Assembly (NCBI RefSeq): GCF_036885195.1
Contig: NZ_CP133656.1
Location: 3,720,001 to 3,784,000, forward strand
Reading direction: 5' to 3'
Origin: Pectobacterium cacticida
Lineage (GTDB): Bacteria; Pseudomonadota; Gammaproteobacteria; Enterobacterales; Enterobacteriaceae
DNA: 64,000 bases
The position numbers were made by a program, and so were the translations under genes. A model generated the notes under the pieces. It saw only the letters and a list, made by a program, of their open reading frames with translations. It did no database searches and was not told where the DNA came from. Of the stretch, positions 36,386 through 44,366 are shown piece by piece (position 1 is the stretch's first letter; each line of letters opens with the position of its first letter).

Positions 36386-37120
36386 CTAACGAGCATCTAT
36401 ATGCTTCATCATTACAGGCTCACAATGAGAGCGAAAAAGATTTAACTCACATGCTTTAGTTATAGCATGGCGGGAATTGACAACATCCAATTTACGGACT
36501 GAGTTGTTAATGTGGAATTTGACGGTGACCTCACTAATACCTAATATACGAGAAATTTCTTTGTAAGTTCGTCCACTACTAACGAGGAAAAGCACTTCGG
36601 TCTCACGCGGAGAAAGCAATGATTCCATTGAGTTACCGTTATTTTTTTCTTTATTTTCAATGGCTCGGCGATAGGCCATTACCTTTTCATGTATGTTCAC
36701 TAGCAACATCTGTAAACCATTTTCATGACTCTTCATACATCCTTCAAAGTTTGCATCTTCGAAATGGTTTGCGATACTCAGCGTCGCCACATTATTATTA
36801 TGATCATGCAAAACAAAAGTATATCCTGAACTTATGTCATGCTGCATGGAAGAAATAAATACGTCCTGATTCTGGGCTCTAAGCGTAACCAAGTCGTTAT
36901 CATCCCAGGAAAACGGCGTAATTCTCACTAATGAAGCAACAATTACAGGGTCATTCTGACACATTTGTCTATTAAGATATTCATTCATCCATGCTTCTGG
37001 ATAATTCGATATTATATAAGGTTGGCTGGTGGAAGTTTTACTTATCATAAAATAAGAAAACCAGACATCGCCAACCCATTCTAACTTCCTTTTTATAAAC
37101 GAACGGATTTCGTGATCCAT
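36386..37120 (-). CDS. carR: LuxR-type carbapenem activator CarR
   Basis: Quorum-sensing transcription activator that binds N-(3-oxohexanoyl)-homoserine lactone and switches on carA-H. From the ATG at 37120 (MDHEIRSFIKRKLEW) it has 244 residues. The ligand domain keeps the family residues in YPEAWMNEYLNRQMCQNDPV (Trp, Tyr, Asp, Pro) and FSWDD. The C-terminal helix-turn-helix is in LSPRETEVLFLVSSGRTYKE and ISRILGISEVTVKFHI. The sequence resembles Pectobacterium CarR closely. The upstream ORF start at 37162 adds 14 residues without support. No AHL synthase gene is in the window. The gene is much more AT-rich than the backbone. Confidence 0.93.
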   Translation of the reverse strand: MDHEIRSFIKRKLEWVGDVWFSYFMISKTSTSQPYIISNYPEAWMNEYLNRQMCQNDPVIVASLVRITPFSWDDNDLVTLRAQNQDVFISSMQHDISSGYTFVLHDHNNNVATLSIANHFEDANFEGCMKSHENGLQMLLVNIHEKVMAYRRAIENKEKNNGNSMESLLSPRETEVLFLVSSGRTYKEISRILGISEVTVKFHINNSVRKLDVVNSRHAITKACELNLFRSHCEPVMMKHIDAR

Positions 37121-37379
37121 ATTAATCCCTCTTGCCGGATTGCTAAGTGATTTAAAAACCAACTTTTCCCCAGAGAGTAAACATAACCATTCACGTTATA
37201 TAAAATACAATAAATAATATTTAGCAAGATCGAAGGTTATCAATTAAGACAAAATCGGTCAACATTTTATATACATTATCTGAAGCCTTGGTAATCTGTA
37301 TAATTATAATTATAATTATTACAAATATTTTGTAGAAAAATAATTTTGATTACCACCGAATTTCAGCTTTATAACTATG

Positions 37380-37531
37380 CTTAGAGCCTATTCCAGTAGG
37401 CGTCATTGGCGCAGTCAGTTTGGTCACGGACAGCGCGCAGAAACCGGAGCGTACACGGAGTACGTGAGAATTCCGAGCACTGCCCAGGGCAAAATGGCAA
37501 GTAAAATAACCCTAATGGGATAGGGTCTAAG
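37380..37531. repeat. 152-bp MITE-like element with inverted ends
   Basis: The ends CTTAGAGCCTATTCCAGTAGG and (reverse complement of the right end) CTTAGACCCTATCCCATTAGG match at 18 of 22 positions counting one flanking base. The interior is GC-rich (GGTCACGGACAGCGCGCAGA) in an AT-rich surrounding and has no ORF. I believe this type of short repeat is dispersed in Pectobacterium genomes, but no second copy is in this window. It lies 260 bp upstream of carR. Confidence 0.65.
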
Positions 37532-38413
37532 TGCAACGGTCGGTCATAATGATGGGAGTACGGCTAGCTGCTAATAAGCTATCCAGCTTTTCCGACCAAA
37601 GATGAGCGAGTAACCATGCTCTACCAGCAACCAGCCGAGGGGCAACGATACCCGATATTGATGCGCCGTGGATTTCGTTATGTTTTCTCTGGAGAATAAA
37701 GTGAAGTCTTGAACAAGTAAGTACGGTAGGTCGCATATTGGTCTTACCGTAAGCCATGCGTGGATCTACCAGCATATTTATACGGATAAGCGTTGCGGGC
37801 GAGTCGGATAAGCATCTTAGGCGGGAAAAACGCCGCTATCGTTAGGGTGACGGTCACAAATGAGAGTGTATTCCTGGTGCCATATCTATTGAGTTACGTC
37901 CAGCTATTGTTAACGAAAGGGCCTAATTGGTATGCTTTTTAACCTCATGCTCCTTCCCCACCGAAGCCCATAGATTGCATTACTATTTTTTATCAAAATC
38001 AGTGGCATTGCTCTGGTCGGCTGTCCCCTTATTACAGTAGCCATTCATTTTCAGAGAGAATCCTAAAGGTTCCCCGAAAAGTCTAGTCATAGGTTCTGGT
38101 TATTAATCGTGAGAATGAAGCAGGATTTATTGAGTCAGGTGGATGTATAATCACTTCCGATTCTGCGCCTGGCTTGAGTGATAATGATATTATCACTGTC
38201 ACTACGCTTGGACCTAGGGAGATATTTAGCACCAGTGCCACTAACACTATTCATTGAGATATCAGGATGGTGGTATAAATATCGACACCTGTATCGGGTT
38301 TATTTATTCACCAATATCGGTTCAGGGGTGGTTCAGCGTAAACGGGCACCTTAATATCAGTCGTGACCGCTGTACACACGAAGGCGCATCATGTTTCCTG
38401 TATTTTTATTTTA
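37532..38413. other. Decayed non-coding stretch between car and the TetR cluster
   Basis: About 880 bp with no intact gene. Short open stretches occur in several frames with many stops, for example a readable run ending IELRPAIVNERA (about 37885-37926) and the one at 38093-38257. It looks like remnants of former genes. I cannot recognise the parents. Confidence 0.5.
38093..38257 (+). pseudogene. Unrecognised coding remnant
   Basis: A 54-codon open stretch without a start codon or ribosome-binding site, reading INRENEAGFIESGGCIITS and then SAPGLSDNDIITVTTLGPRE, ending TNTIH and TGA. The composition looks protein-like rather than random, but I do not recognise the family. It is probably the fragment of a gene lost when the car region or its neighbours were rearranged. 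Confidence 0.3.
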
Positions 38414-38429
38414 GTAAGAACGTTCGTAC
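38414..38429 (+). promoter_or_regulatory. TetR-type operator before tetR
   Basis: GTAAGAACGTTCGTAC, palindrome GTA-N-GAACGTTC-N-TAC, 11 bp before the regulator start. A matching palindrome lies before the ABC importer at 39189. Shared motif and position point to autorepression. Confidence 0.7.
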
Positions 38430-38439
38430 ATAAGGATGA

Positions 38440-39102
38440 ATGATGGTCAAAAAGAGAGGTGAGCGCTTGTCACAAGGAGAAGCCTACCAGCGCATACTTG
38501 AAGCTGCCGAACCCTTGTTTGCCGAGCGAAACCCCGAGTTAGTAAGTTTCCGTGATTTAGCCAGCGCCGCTGGAGTCAGCCTATCTGCGATAAATTACCA
38601 TTTTGGCACACGACAGGCACTATTTCGCCAGATTTTTCTGCGTCGTGCCCGTATCCAGACAGAGCGTCGTTTGGCCTATCTTGAGCAGCTAAAGAGAGAG
38701 GGGCGCGAAAAAGACATTGAAGCGATCATCGAGGCGTTTATCCGCCCTGTTTTTAACGTGCAACCGGGCGACAAGAATGATCTTTTTAACAAGATGCGCG
38801 CCCGCCTAGTGGCTGATGCTTCGCCTGACTCCCATGCAACACTCCGCGAAGCCTATGACGATAACGACCGATTATTTATTGAAGCGCTGGCAGGTGCGCT
38901 GCCCCATCTTTCACTAAAAGATATATATTGGCGATTCCATTTTTTAGTTGGTTCAATGATCTATACCATGTCAGATTTTGGCCAACTTGAGGAAAGCTCC
39001 GGCGGTATTTGTTCACCAGTTAATAGTGAAGAGTCGATTCACTATATGATTCATACCTTTTCAGCCGCATTACGCGCCCCCTCCACTACCATCGCTGAAT
39101 AA
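38440..39102 (+). CDS. TetR-family repressor
   Basis: The 220-residue protein has the N-terminal TetR helix-turn-helix (FRDLASAAGVSLSAINYHFG, about residues 37-56) and a variable ligand-binding domain. Two consecutive ATGs start the gene behind AAGGATG. The C-terminal part has the CecR-like layout (QPGDKNDLFNKMRARLVADA) but is not close enough to name. The same palindrome precedes this gene and the importer 87 bp downstream of it, so the protein most likely represses both. The inducer is unknown but should be the importer substrate or a derivative. Confidence 0.92.
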   Translation: MMVKKRGERLSQGEAYQRILEAAEPLFAERNPELVSFRDLASAAGVSLSAINYHFGTRQALFRQIFLRRARIQTERRLAYLEQLKREGREKDIEAIIEAFIRPVFNVQPGDKNDLFNKMRARLVADASPDSHATLREAYDDNDRLFIEALAGALPHLSLKDIYWRFHFLVGSMIYTMSDFGQLEESSGGICSPVNSEESIHYMIHTFSAALRAPSTTIAE

Positions 39103-39188
39103 CGCTTTTTAGGGCAGCCAGGCTGCCCCTCCAATAACGCCTTCTTAATCATATAAAAATGCTATTACGCGATCGATTGACATAGTTA

Positions 39189-39204
39189 GTACGAACGTTC
39201 TAAC
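39189..39204 (+). promoter_or_regulatory. TetR-type operator before the ABC importer operon
   Basis: GTACGAACGTTCTAAC, within the 18-bp palindrome AGT-N2-GAACGTTC-N2-ACT. It shares GAACGTTC and flanks with the site at 38414 and lies about 52 bp before the permease start, where it would block the operon promoter. Confidence 0.7.
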
Positions 39205-39256
39205 TTATCCTATCCCAACCAGAGAGCGTGTTATTCAGGTTATTGAGAGGTTGTTT

Positions 39257-40282
39257 ATGGCGAAAAGTATACCTGCTCCATCTGTGAATACAGTGCATCC
39301 ATTGAAGCCACAGCATCAGTGGCTGACAACGACCGAATTACAAATTTTGTTCGCGATTGCTTTTTTAGCCATTTTATTTTCTCTGTTGTTTCCCGAGAGT
39401 TTTGCCACCATGACGACGGCCAATAATATGGCGCGCGTTGCGGGTATTCTTGCTGTGGTCTCCATTGGGCAAAGTTTTGCCTTAATTGTCGGGGGATTTG
39501 ATATATCCGTTGGCGCCATCATGGGGTTAGCGAGTGTGGTAGGTGCGCTGCTGATGAAACAAGGTGTTGATGTCCCCATGGCCGCCTTGCTAGGGGTGCT
39601 GGCGGGAACAGTTGTGGGGCTAATTAATGGTATCGGTATTGCTTTATTCCGCGTTACCCCGTTTGTTATGACTTTAGGTGTACTGACAATCACAAGTGGC
39701 CTGGCCAATCAGCTGGCTAACGGCGGCACGATTATCGGTTTACCTCGTGCGCTTTCCATGTTGGGACGCAGTAACTGGGGAAGTATTCCCAGTGCCGCTG
39801 CGATTGCCATCATTGTGCTACTGGTTGCCTGGTTTTTAATGCAACGAACCCGCATTGGTCTATATATCTACGCGATTGGTGGGAGCCGTGAAACGGCCCG
39901 CGTGGCGGGCGTCGCCGTAAAAGCTTATGAAATGCTCGCTTATGTATTGTGCGGTACCTTTGCGGGTATGGCGGGGATCATGCTGACCTCCCGTGTTTCC
40001 GTTGCTCAGGGAAGTTTGGGTCAAGGTTACGATTTGCTATCAATTGCAACGGCTGTCATTGGGGGCGTCGTTATTGGTGGAGGTATCGGTCGTTTTACCG
40101 GTGTTGTCCTTGGGGTTGTATTTATCACACTGCTAACAACCGGATTAGATATCGCCGGCGTTAACCCCTTTATTCAACAGATGATTACCGGCGCTGTACT
40201 CGTGGTTGCAGTGATTATCTCCCGTGCACGTGGGATGGGTTTCGCTGCCTTTAAACGCTTTTTTATGCCGGCCCGCCCTTGA
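39257..40282 (+). CDS. Ribose-type ABC importer permease
   Basis: Inner-membrane permease of the RbsC class. From the ATG at 39257 (MAKSIPAPSVNTV, behind GAGAGG) it has 341 residues with about ten hydrophobic segments. Family signatures are IGQSFALIVGGFDISVGAIMGL (about residue 75), RVTPFVMTLGVLTI (about 135), and AIGGSRETARVAGV (about 200), the loop that touches the ATPase. It is the first gene of the operon; permease first, then binding protein, then ATPase is not the rbs order. The substrate is probably a sugar or sugar-like compound. Confidence 0.92.
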   Translation: MAKSIPAPSVNTVHPLKPQHQWLTTTELQILFAIAFLAILFSLLFPESFATMTTANNMARVAGILAVVSIGQSFALIVGGFDISVGAIMGLASVVGALLMKQGVDVPMAALLGVLAGTVVGLINGIGIALFRVTPFVMTLGVLTITSGLANQLANGGTIIGLPRALSMLGRSNWGSIPSAAAIAIIVLLVAWFLMQRTRIGLYIYAIGGSRETARVAGVAVKAYEMLAYVLCGTFAGMAGIMLTSRVSVAQGSLGQGYDLLSIATAVIGGVVIGGGIGRFTGVVLGVVFITLLTTGLDIAGVNPFIQQMITGAVLVVAVIISRARGMGFAAFKRFFMPARP

Positions 40283-40311
40283 TGGTTGGCTATTCACCGG
40301 GAGAAAAAAAC

Positions 40312-41361
40312 ATGAAAAAAGTAAGCCTGCCATCACTGTTAATACCCGCTGTGTTATTAATCAGTTCTGCACCATTGCTGGCTGATGAGTTATCGCTGAC
40401 GCCGGAAGAACATACCCCGATGACTTGTGATATCACACTGGATGTCAATCATCTTGCCCAGACCAAAATAGCTAAATCCAGTAAGCCTTACACTCTGGCC
40501 TTTTCTGTTCCTTCTTACGCTAACCCTTATGTTCAGGCGCTGTTATATGGGGCTCAGCAGGCAGCCAATGAGGCCGGGGTAAAACTCAGTGTGACGGCGG
40601 GTAAGGGTTTTATGGATCCCGCATCACAAATCACACAACTGGAAAATGCATTATCACGCCGGCCTGATGCGGTCTTGATCAACCCATCAGACCCTGATGG
40701 GTTAGCGCAGACAATTGATGAGATTATCGAAAATGGCACACCGGTGATCGATGTAGGCACGCTCTCAAACAGCGAGCAATCCTGGAAACTGGTACAAGAT
40801 GATTATACACAAGGCGTCATGGCGGCAGAGGCACTGGCAAAGCAGAATCTCGCTAATGGTAAAGGGATTATTATGGGGGGGCCAGCGAATGCCAGTTGGG
40901 CTCGTCGCCGTGTCGCGGGTTTTATGGATACACTGCAAAAGTACCCTAATCTGCACATTGCCGCCGTGGTTAGCTCTGATATTGATCCGCAACAGGGGTT
41001 GACCAAATTTGTGAATGCCGCGCAAGCAAACCCGCAATTCGGTTGGATCTACGCAACAGGGTCGTTTCTGTTGGCACCACAATCCATCCCTGTTGAATAT
41101 CAAAATGCCGTGTATGTCGCCGGGGGATTGACGAATGTCACCGAGGATGCCCTAAGACAAAATAAAATTACTGCAGTGTTACCTGACTTTCCCATAGCCA
41201 CCGGCTACTACGGCGTAAAAATGGCCATCGATATTCTGGAAAAACGTCCGCCGTTGAAACGTATCTGTGCCCCTGTCGCAGCCATGACCGTCAGTGACCT
41301 CAGCGATCCTGTCTGGTCAAAAAGTAGCATCCTGCCCAGCGACTTCAAACCCCTCGACTAA
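40312..41361 (+). CDS. Periplasmic sugar-type binding protein
   Basis: Substrate-binding component of the importer, class I periplasmic-binding fold (Peripla_BP_4). From the ATG at 40312 it has 349 residues and a signal peptide (MKKVSLPSLLIPAVLLISSA, cleaved near LLADE). The first lobe opens with LAFSVPSYANPYVQALLYGA, typical of ribose/galactose-type binders, followed by DAVLINPSDPDGL. An unusual insertion between the signal peptide and the first strand (about residues 25-58) contains a cysteine. The ligand cannot be predicted. Confidence 0.9.
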   Translation: MKKVSLPSLLIPAVLLISSAPLLADELSLTPEEHTPMTCDITLDVNHLAQTKIAKSSKPYTLAFSVPSYANPYVQALLYGAQQAANEAGVKLSVTAGKGFMDPASQITQLENALSRRPDAVLINPSDPDGLAQTIDEIIENGTPVIDVGTLSNSEQSWKLVQDDYTQGVMAAEALAKQNLANGKGIIMGGPANASWARRRVAGFMDTLQKYPNLHIAAVVSSDIDPQQGLTKFVNAAQANPQFGWIYATGSFLLAPQSIPVEYQNAVYVAGGLTNVTEDALRQNKITAVLPDFPIATGYYGVKMAIDILEKRPPLKRICAPVAAMTVSDLSDPVWSKSSILPSDFKPLD

Positions 41362-41408
41362 CTCTTTATCCGGGCAGTAAACCTGCCCATCGACTTGCGG
41401 AGCGATTC

Positions 41409-42932
41409 ATGCTGAATGTACAGACTGACGGCACGGCCCTGTTACGCCTGGAGGGTGTGGGAAAACGCTTTCCTGGTGTGATTGCACTCGACAATATCGA
41501 CCTCACTCTTCGACGGGGGGAAATCCATGCCTTACTGGGTGAGAATGGTGCAGGGAAGTCGACGCTGATCCGAATTCTTACGGGTATTCATCGTGCGGAT
41601 TCCGGCAATTATTTGCTGAATGGCGAGGCCGTTCGCATGGAAAATCCGCAAATGGCTCAGCGGCTAGGAGTCAGCCTCGTGCCGCAGGATATTCTGATGG
41701 TGCCGAACTTTTCTATCGGACGCAATATCCTGCTAGGAAGTGAGGGGCTCAATACCCGTAAAGATCGTCTCAGTGCAGAGGAAGCGGATAGAGTAGCACT
41801 AGCGCTGAGTCGTGTTGGCGCGACCTTTTCACCACATACGTTAACCTGCGAATTATCCGTTCCACATTTACGGCTGGCGCAAATCGCGCGTGCGCTGCTG
41901 AATCCAGGAGATCTTTTGATCCTGGATGAACCGACAGCCGTGCTCTCTGAACACGATGCTGAACAACTATTGGATCGCCTTGAGCAACTGCGCGATCAGG
42001 GTAAATCAATCCTCTATGTCACCCATCGCCTTGGGGAGGTGATGCGTATGGCAGACTGTTTTACTATCCTGCGCGATGGAAAAAATGTCGGCTATTTTCG
42101 ACGTAATCAGATTGATCGACCCGGTATTGTTGAGTGCATGGCGAAACCTGGCGGCACCGCGGTCGCCGACGTTCCAGCCCGCACCAAACCCCTTAATAGC
42201 AATACTTTTCCGCGATTGAAAGTCACCCAACTTTCTGGTCAACAGTTTAGCGACGTGTCGATGTACGCCTTACCCGGTGAAATTGTGGGTATTGCGGGGG
42301 TACAGGGGGCTGGTCATGGCAACCTGTTACGCACTATCGCTGGAGCAGATCCCCATCATCAGGGGGACGTGCTGTTAGACAGCCGTACCCTGTTTCCCCT
42401 GACCAGTAGGAATGCTCTGAACCAGGGCATTCTTCTGGTTCCCGCCGATCGGCGTGGGGCAGCCATCATCCCGAATCTCTCTATTCGCGCCAATATTGCA
42501 CTTAGCGCCCGTGTTCGCCAACAGGTTCGTCGCTGGGGCCTGCGTTGGCATAAGGCTGAATGGAACATGGCGCAGCAATACGTTGATGATTTAACCATTC
42601 GTCCGGGCAGTGCTGACACACCGATTGGCACACTATCCGGCGGGAACCAGCAAAAAGTCGTTCTGGCCCGGGCCCTGGAGAGCAAGGCACGTCTACTACT
42701 CATTGAAGAACCGACACAAGGCGTGGATGTACGGGCCAAAGCTGAAATCCATGCATTATTGCGTCAGGCCGCCTGGCATAACGACTGCACACTGGTCATC
42801 GCTTCATCAGAGTTCGAAGAGCTGATTGGTCTGGCGGATCGCATCTATGTGATGCAGTCCGGCCGACTAGTGAAGGAGTTAACTGGCCAGGAGGCCAGCT
42901 ATAAAACGATTCTTGAACACGCCCTATCCTGA
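41409..42932 (+). CDS. Ribose-type ABC importer ATPase (two fused domains)
   Basis: A 507-residue fusion of two nucleotide-binding domains, as in RbsA. Domain 1 has Walker A GENGAGKST (about residues 44-52) and Walker B LLILDEPTAV (about 170), but its signature loop reads ELSVPHLRLAQ, lacking the usual LSXG glycine. Domain 2 has the degenerate Walker A typical of this class (GVQGAGHGNLL), an intact signature LSGGNQQKVVLARAL and LLLIEEPTQGVDV. So each composite site has one weak element, common in this family. It starts 47 bp after the binding protein gene, past a small hairpin. Confidence 0.93.
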   Translation: MLNVQTDGTALLRLEGVGKRFPGVIALDNIDLTLRRGEIHALLGENGAGKSTLIRILTGIHRADSGNYLLNGEAVRMENPQMAQRLGVSLVPQDILMVPNFSIGRNILLGSEGLNTRKDRLSAEEADRVALALSRVGATFSPHTLTCELSVPHLRLAQIARALLNPGDLLILDEPTAVLSEHDAEQLLDRLEQLRDQGKSILYVTHRLGEVMRMADCFTILRDGKNVGYFRRNQIDRPGIVECMAKPGGTAVADVPARTKPLNSNTFPRLKVTQLSGQQFSDVSMYALPGEIVGIAGVQGAGHGNLLRTIAGADPHHQGDVLLDSRTLFPLTSRNALNQGILLVPADRRGAAIIPNLSIRANIALSARVRQQVRRWGLRWHKAEWNMAQQYVDDLTIRPGSADTPIGTLSGGNQQKVVLARALESKARLLLIEEPTQGVDVRAKAEIHALLRQAAWHNDCTLVIASSEFEELIGLADRIYVMQSGRLVKELTGQEASYKTILEHALS

Positions 42933-42954
42933 GTCCCCAATGTGAGGAAATTGT

Positions 42955-44316
42955 ATGAAGAACATGACAAAGAAACCGGAAGCTGTTTGGCCTGATGGTA
43001 CGCCAAAACCGCTAATGCCCTACACGCCAGCCATCAAAGCCGGGGGGTGGTTATTCGTCTCTGGTCATTTAGCCAGTGACTATAAAACAGCACTGGCACC
43101 AGAAGCCACATCACCTAATCCCAACCTGGGTAATGATATGGCGCTTCAGTCGCGCTATTTACTCGGCAATATTGCTAAAACCGTTGCCGCGGCTGGACGT
43201 GATATTAATAAAGATGCCATGCGTATCTGGCAATGGTATGTGTCACCTTTTCCGACTCTGGAAGAGTTTAAGCAAGGCAACACATGGCCGCGCATGACGA
43301 TTACCCCTTATCTGGATGAACGGGATAAATTTATTCAAGAGCCACGCCCAGCATCAACGGGGATGGGGGTTCATGAACTGCTGGTAAAAGATACGCTGAT
43401 TGAAGTAGACCTTATCCTGGCTGATGACGATGGTAAAAATATAGGTTATCCGGTACCGGAAGGCGTTCCGGCACCACTGGCAGGCTATTCACCAGCCATT
43501 CGTCGTGGTGACTGGGTGTTCCTCGCGGGTGAGATCCCCGTAGACTGGCAGGGCGACTTTGGTAGCAGTGTTAATTTAGGTGAACCTAGCGCCCTGGCGA
43601 GAGAGGCAAGGGTCAACCCCTATGTCTGGTATGGCTCTGAGATTGAAAAACAGACCGAATACACGTTGTGGAAGCTACAAAAAACCGCGGAGTCTGCAGG
43701 CACCTCGCTGTCCCGCGTGGTGAAAGCCGATGTGTATATTGGCGACCCCTCCGATTTTGAAGGTATGGAAAAAGTCTGGAAACGCTGGTTCCCGGAAAAT
43801 CCACCCGCTCGTTGTGTGATCCCCTATATGGGCCTGGGGGGGAAAGGGAGTCGAATTGAAATTGCTCTGACACTACTGGCTAATGACAGTGAACTGACCA
43901 TTGAGACGATTGAAACCGATAAGGCACCTAAACCGTTCGGTCATGAGCCACAGGCAGTTAAAGCAGGACCTTTCTTGTTCTTTAGCCAGCAATTGCCATG
44001 TGACAGTGATGGGGTCCTTGCCCCGGGTCTTGCGCGTAATCCTGACTTCCCATACTACGGTATGCCAGCCCGGGATCAGATGCGCTACATGATGAAGAAC
44101 GTAGCGGCGATCTGTGAAGCCGGTGGGACATCCCTGGAGAATATCGTCCGCCGTGCCTGTTTCCATGATGACGGTAAACACTTTGCTGAAACGATAGAAG
44201 AGTGGGCTGCACACTTTCCTGGTTTAAAACCCTGTTCAACCACGATGGTATTAGGTGGGCCATTGGTTGTCCCAGGGGCCCATACCTTACTTGACCTGAT
44301 CGCCTGGGTACCGTAA
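42955..44316 (+). CDS. Protein with three tandem RidA-like modules
   Basis: The 453-residue protein reads as three RidA/YjgF/UK114 modules: about residues 15-155 (SPAIKAGG-type entry AIKAGGWLFVSGHLA), 165-305 (AIRRGDWVFLAGEIP) and 310-453 (AVKAGPFLFFSQQLP). RidA trimers deaminate reactive enamines and imines. The usual active-site arginine motif (PARSC in RidA) is seen only in the middle module as PPARCVIPYMGL; the corresponding places read RPASTGM and KPCSTTM in the outer two. A single chain could thus form a pseudo-trimer with fewer active sites. It lies 22 bp after the ATPase gene and is cotranscribed. The reaction is unknown. Confidence 0.85.
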   Translation: MKNMTKKPEAVWPDGTPKPLMPYTPAIKAGGWLFVSGHLASDYKTALAPEATSPNPNLGNDMALQSRYLLGNIAKTVAAAGRDINKDAMRIWQWYVSPFPTLEEFKQGNTWPRMTITPYLDERDKFIQEPRPASTGMGVHELLVKDTLIEVDLILADDDGKNIGYPVPEGVPAPLAGYSPAIRRGDWVFLAGEIPVDWQGDFGSSVNLGEPSALAREARVNPYVWYGSEIEKQTEYTLWKLQKTAESAGTSLSRVVKADVYIGDPSDFEGMEKVWKRWFPENPPARCVIPYMGLGGKGSRIEIALTLLANDSELTIETIETDKAPKPFGHEPQAVKAGPFLFFSQQLPCDSDGVLAPGLARNPDFPYYGMPARDQMRYMMKNVAAICEAGGTSLENIVRRACFHDDGKHFAETIEEWAAHFPGLKPCSTTMVLGGPLVVPGAHTLLDLIAWVP

Positions 44317-44323
44317 TTCCGTT

Positions 44324-44349
44324 ACAGGCGTTGTTATAACAACGCCTGT
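44324..44349 (+). terminator. Perfect 26-bp palindrome between RidA and MFS genes
   Basis: Arms ACAGGCGTTGTTA and TAACAACGCCTGT pair without mismatch, followed by TTTATT. As RNA it forms a strong hairpin that could terminate or attenuate transcription into the MFS gene; as DNA it could bind a dimeric regulator. Confidence 0.55.
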
Positions 44350-44366
44350 TTATTAATGGAGATGTT

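Noticed and set aside
37527..37775. 82-codon ORF on the minus strand beside the MITE-like repeat
   Set aside because: It ends at the border of the repeat element, lies in decayed DNA, and has neither a ribosome-binding site nor a known motif.
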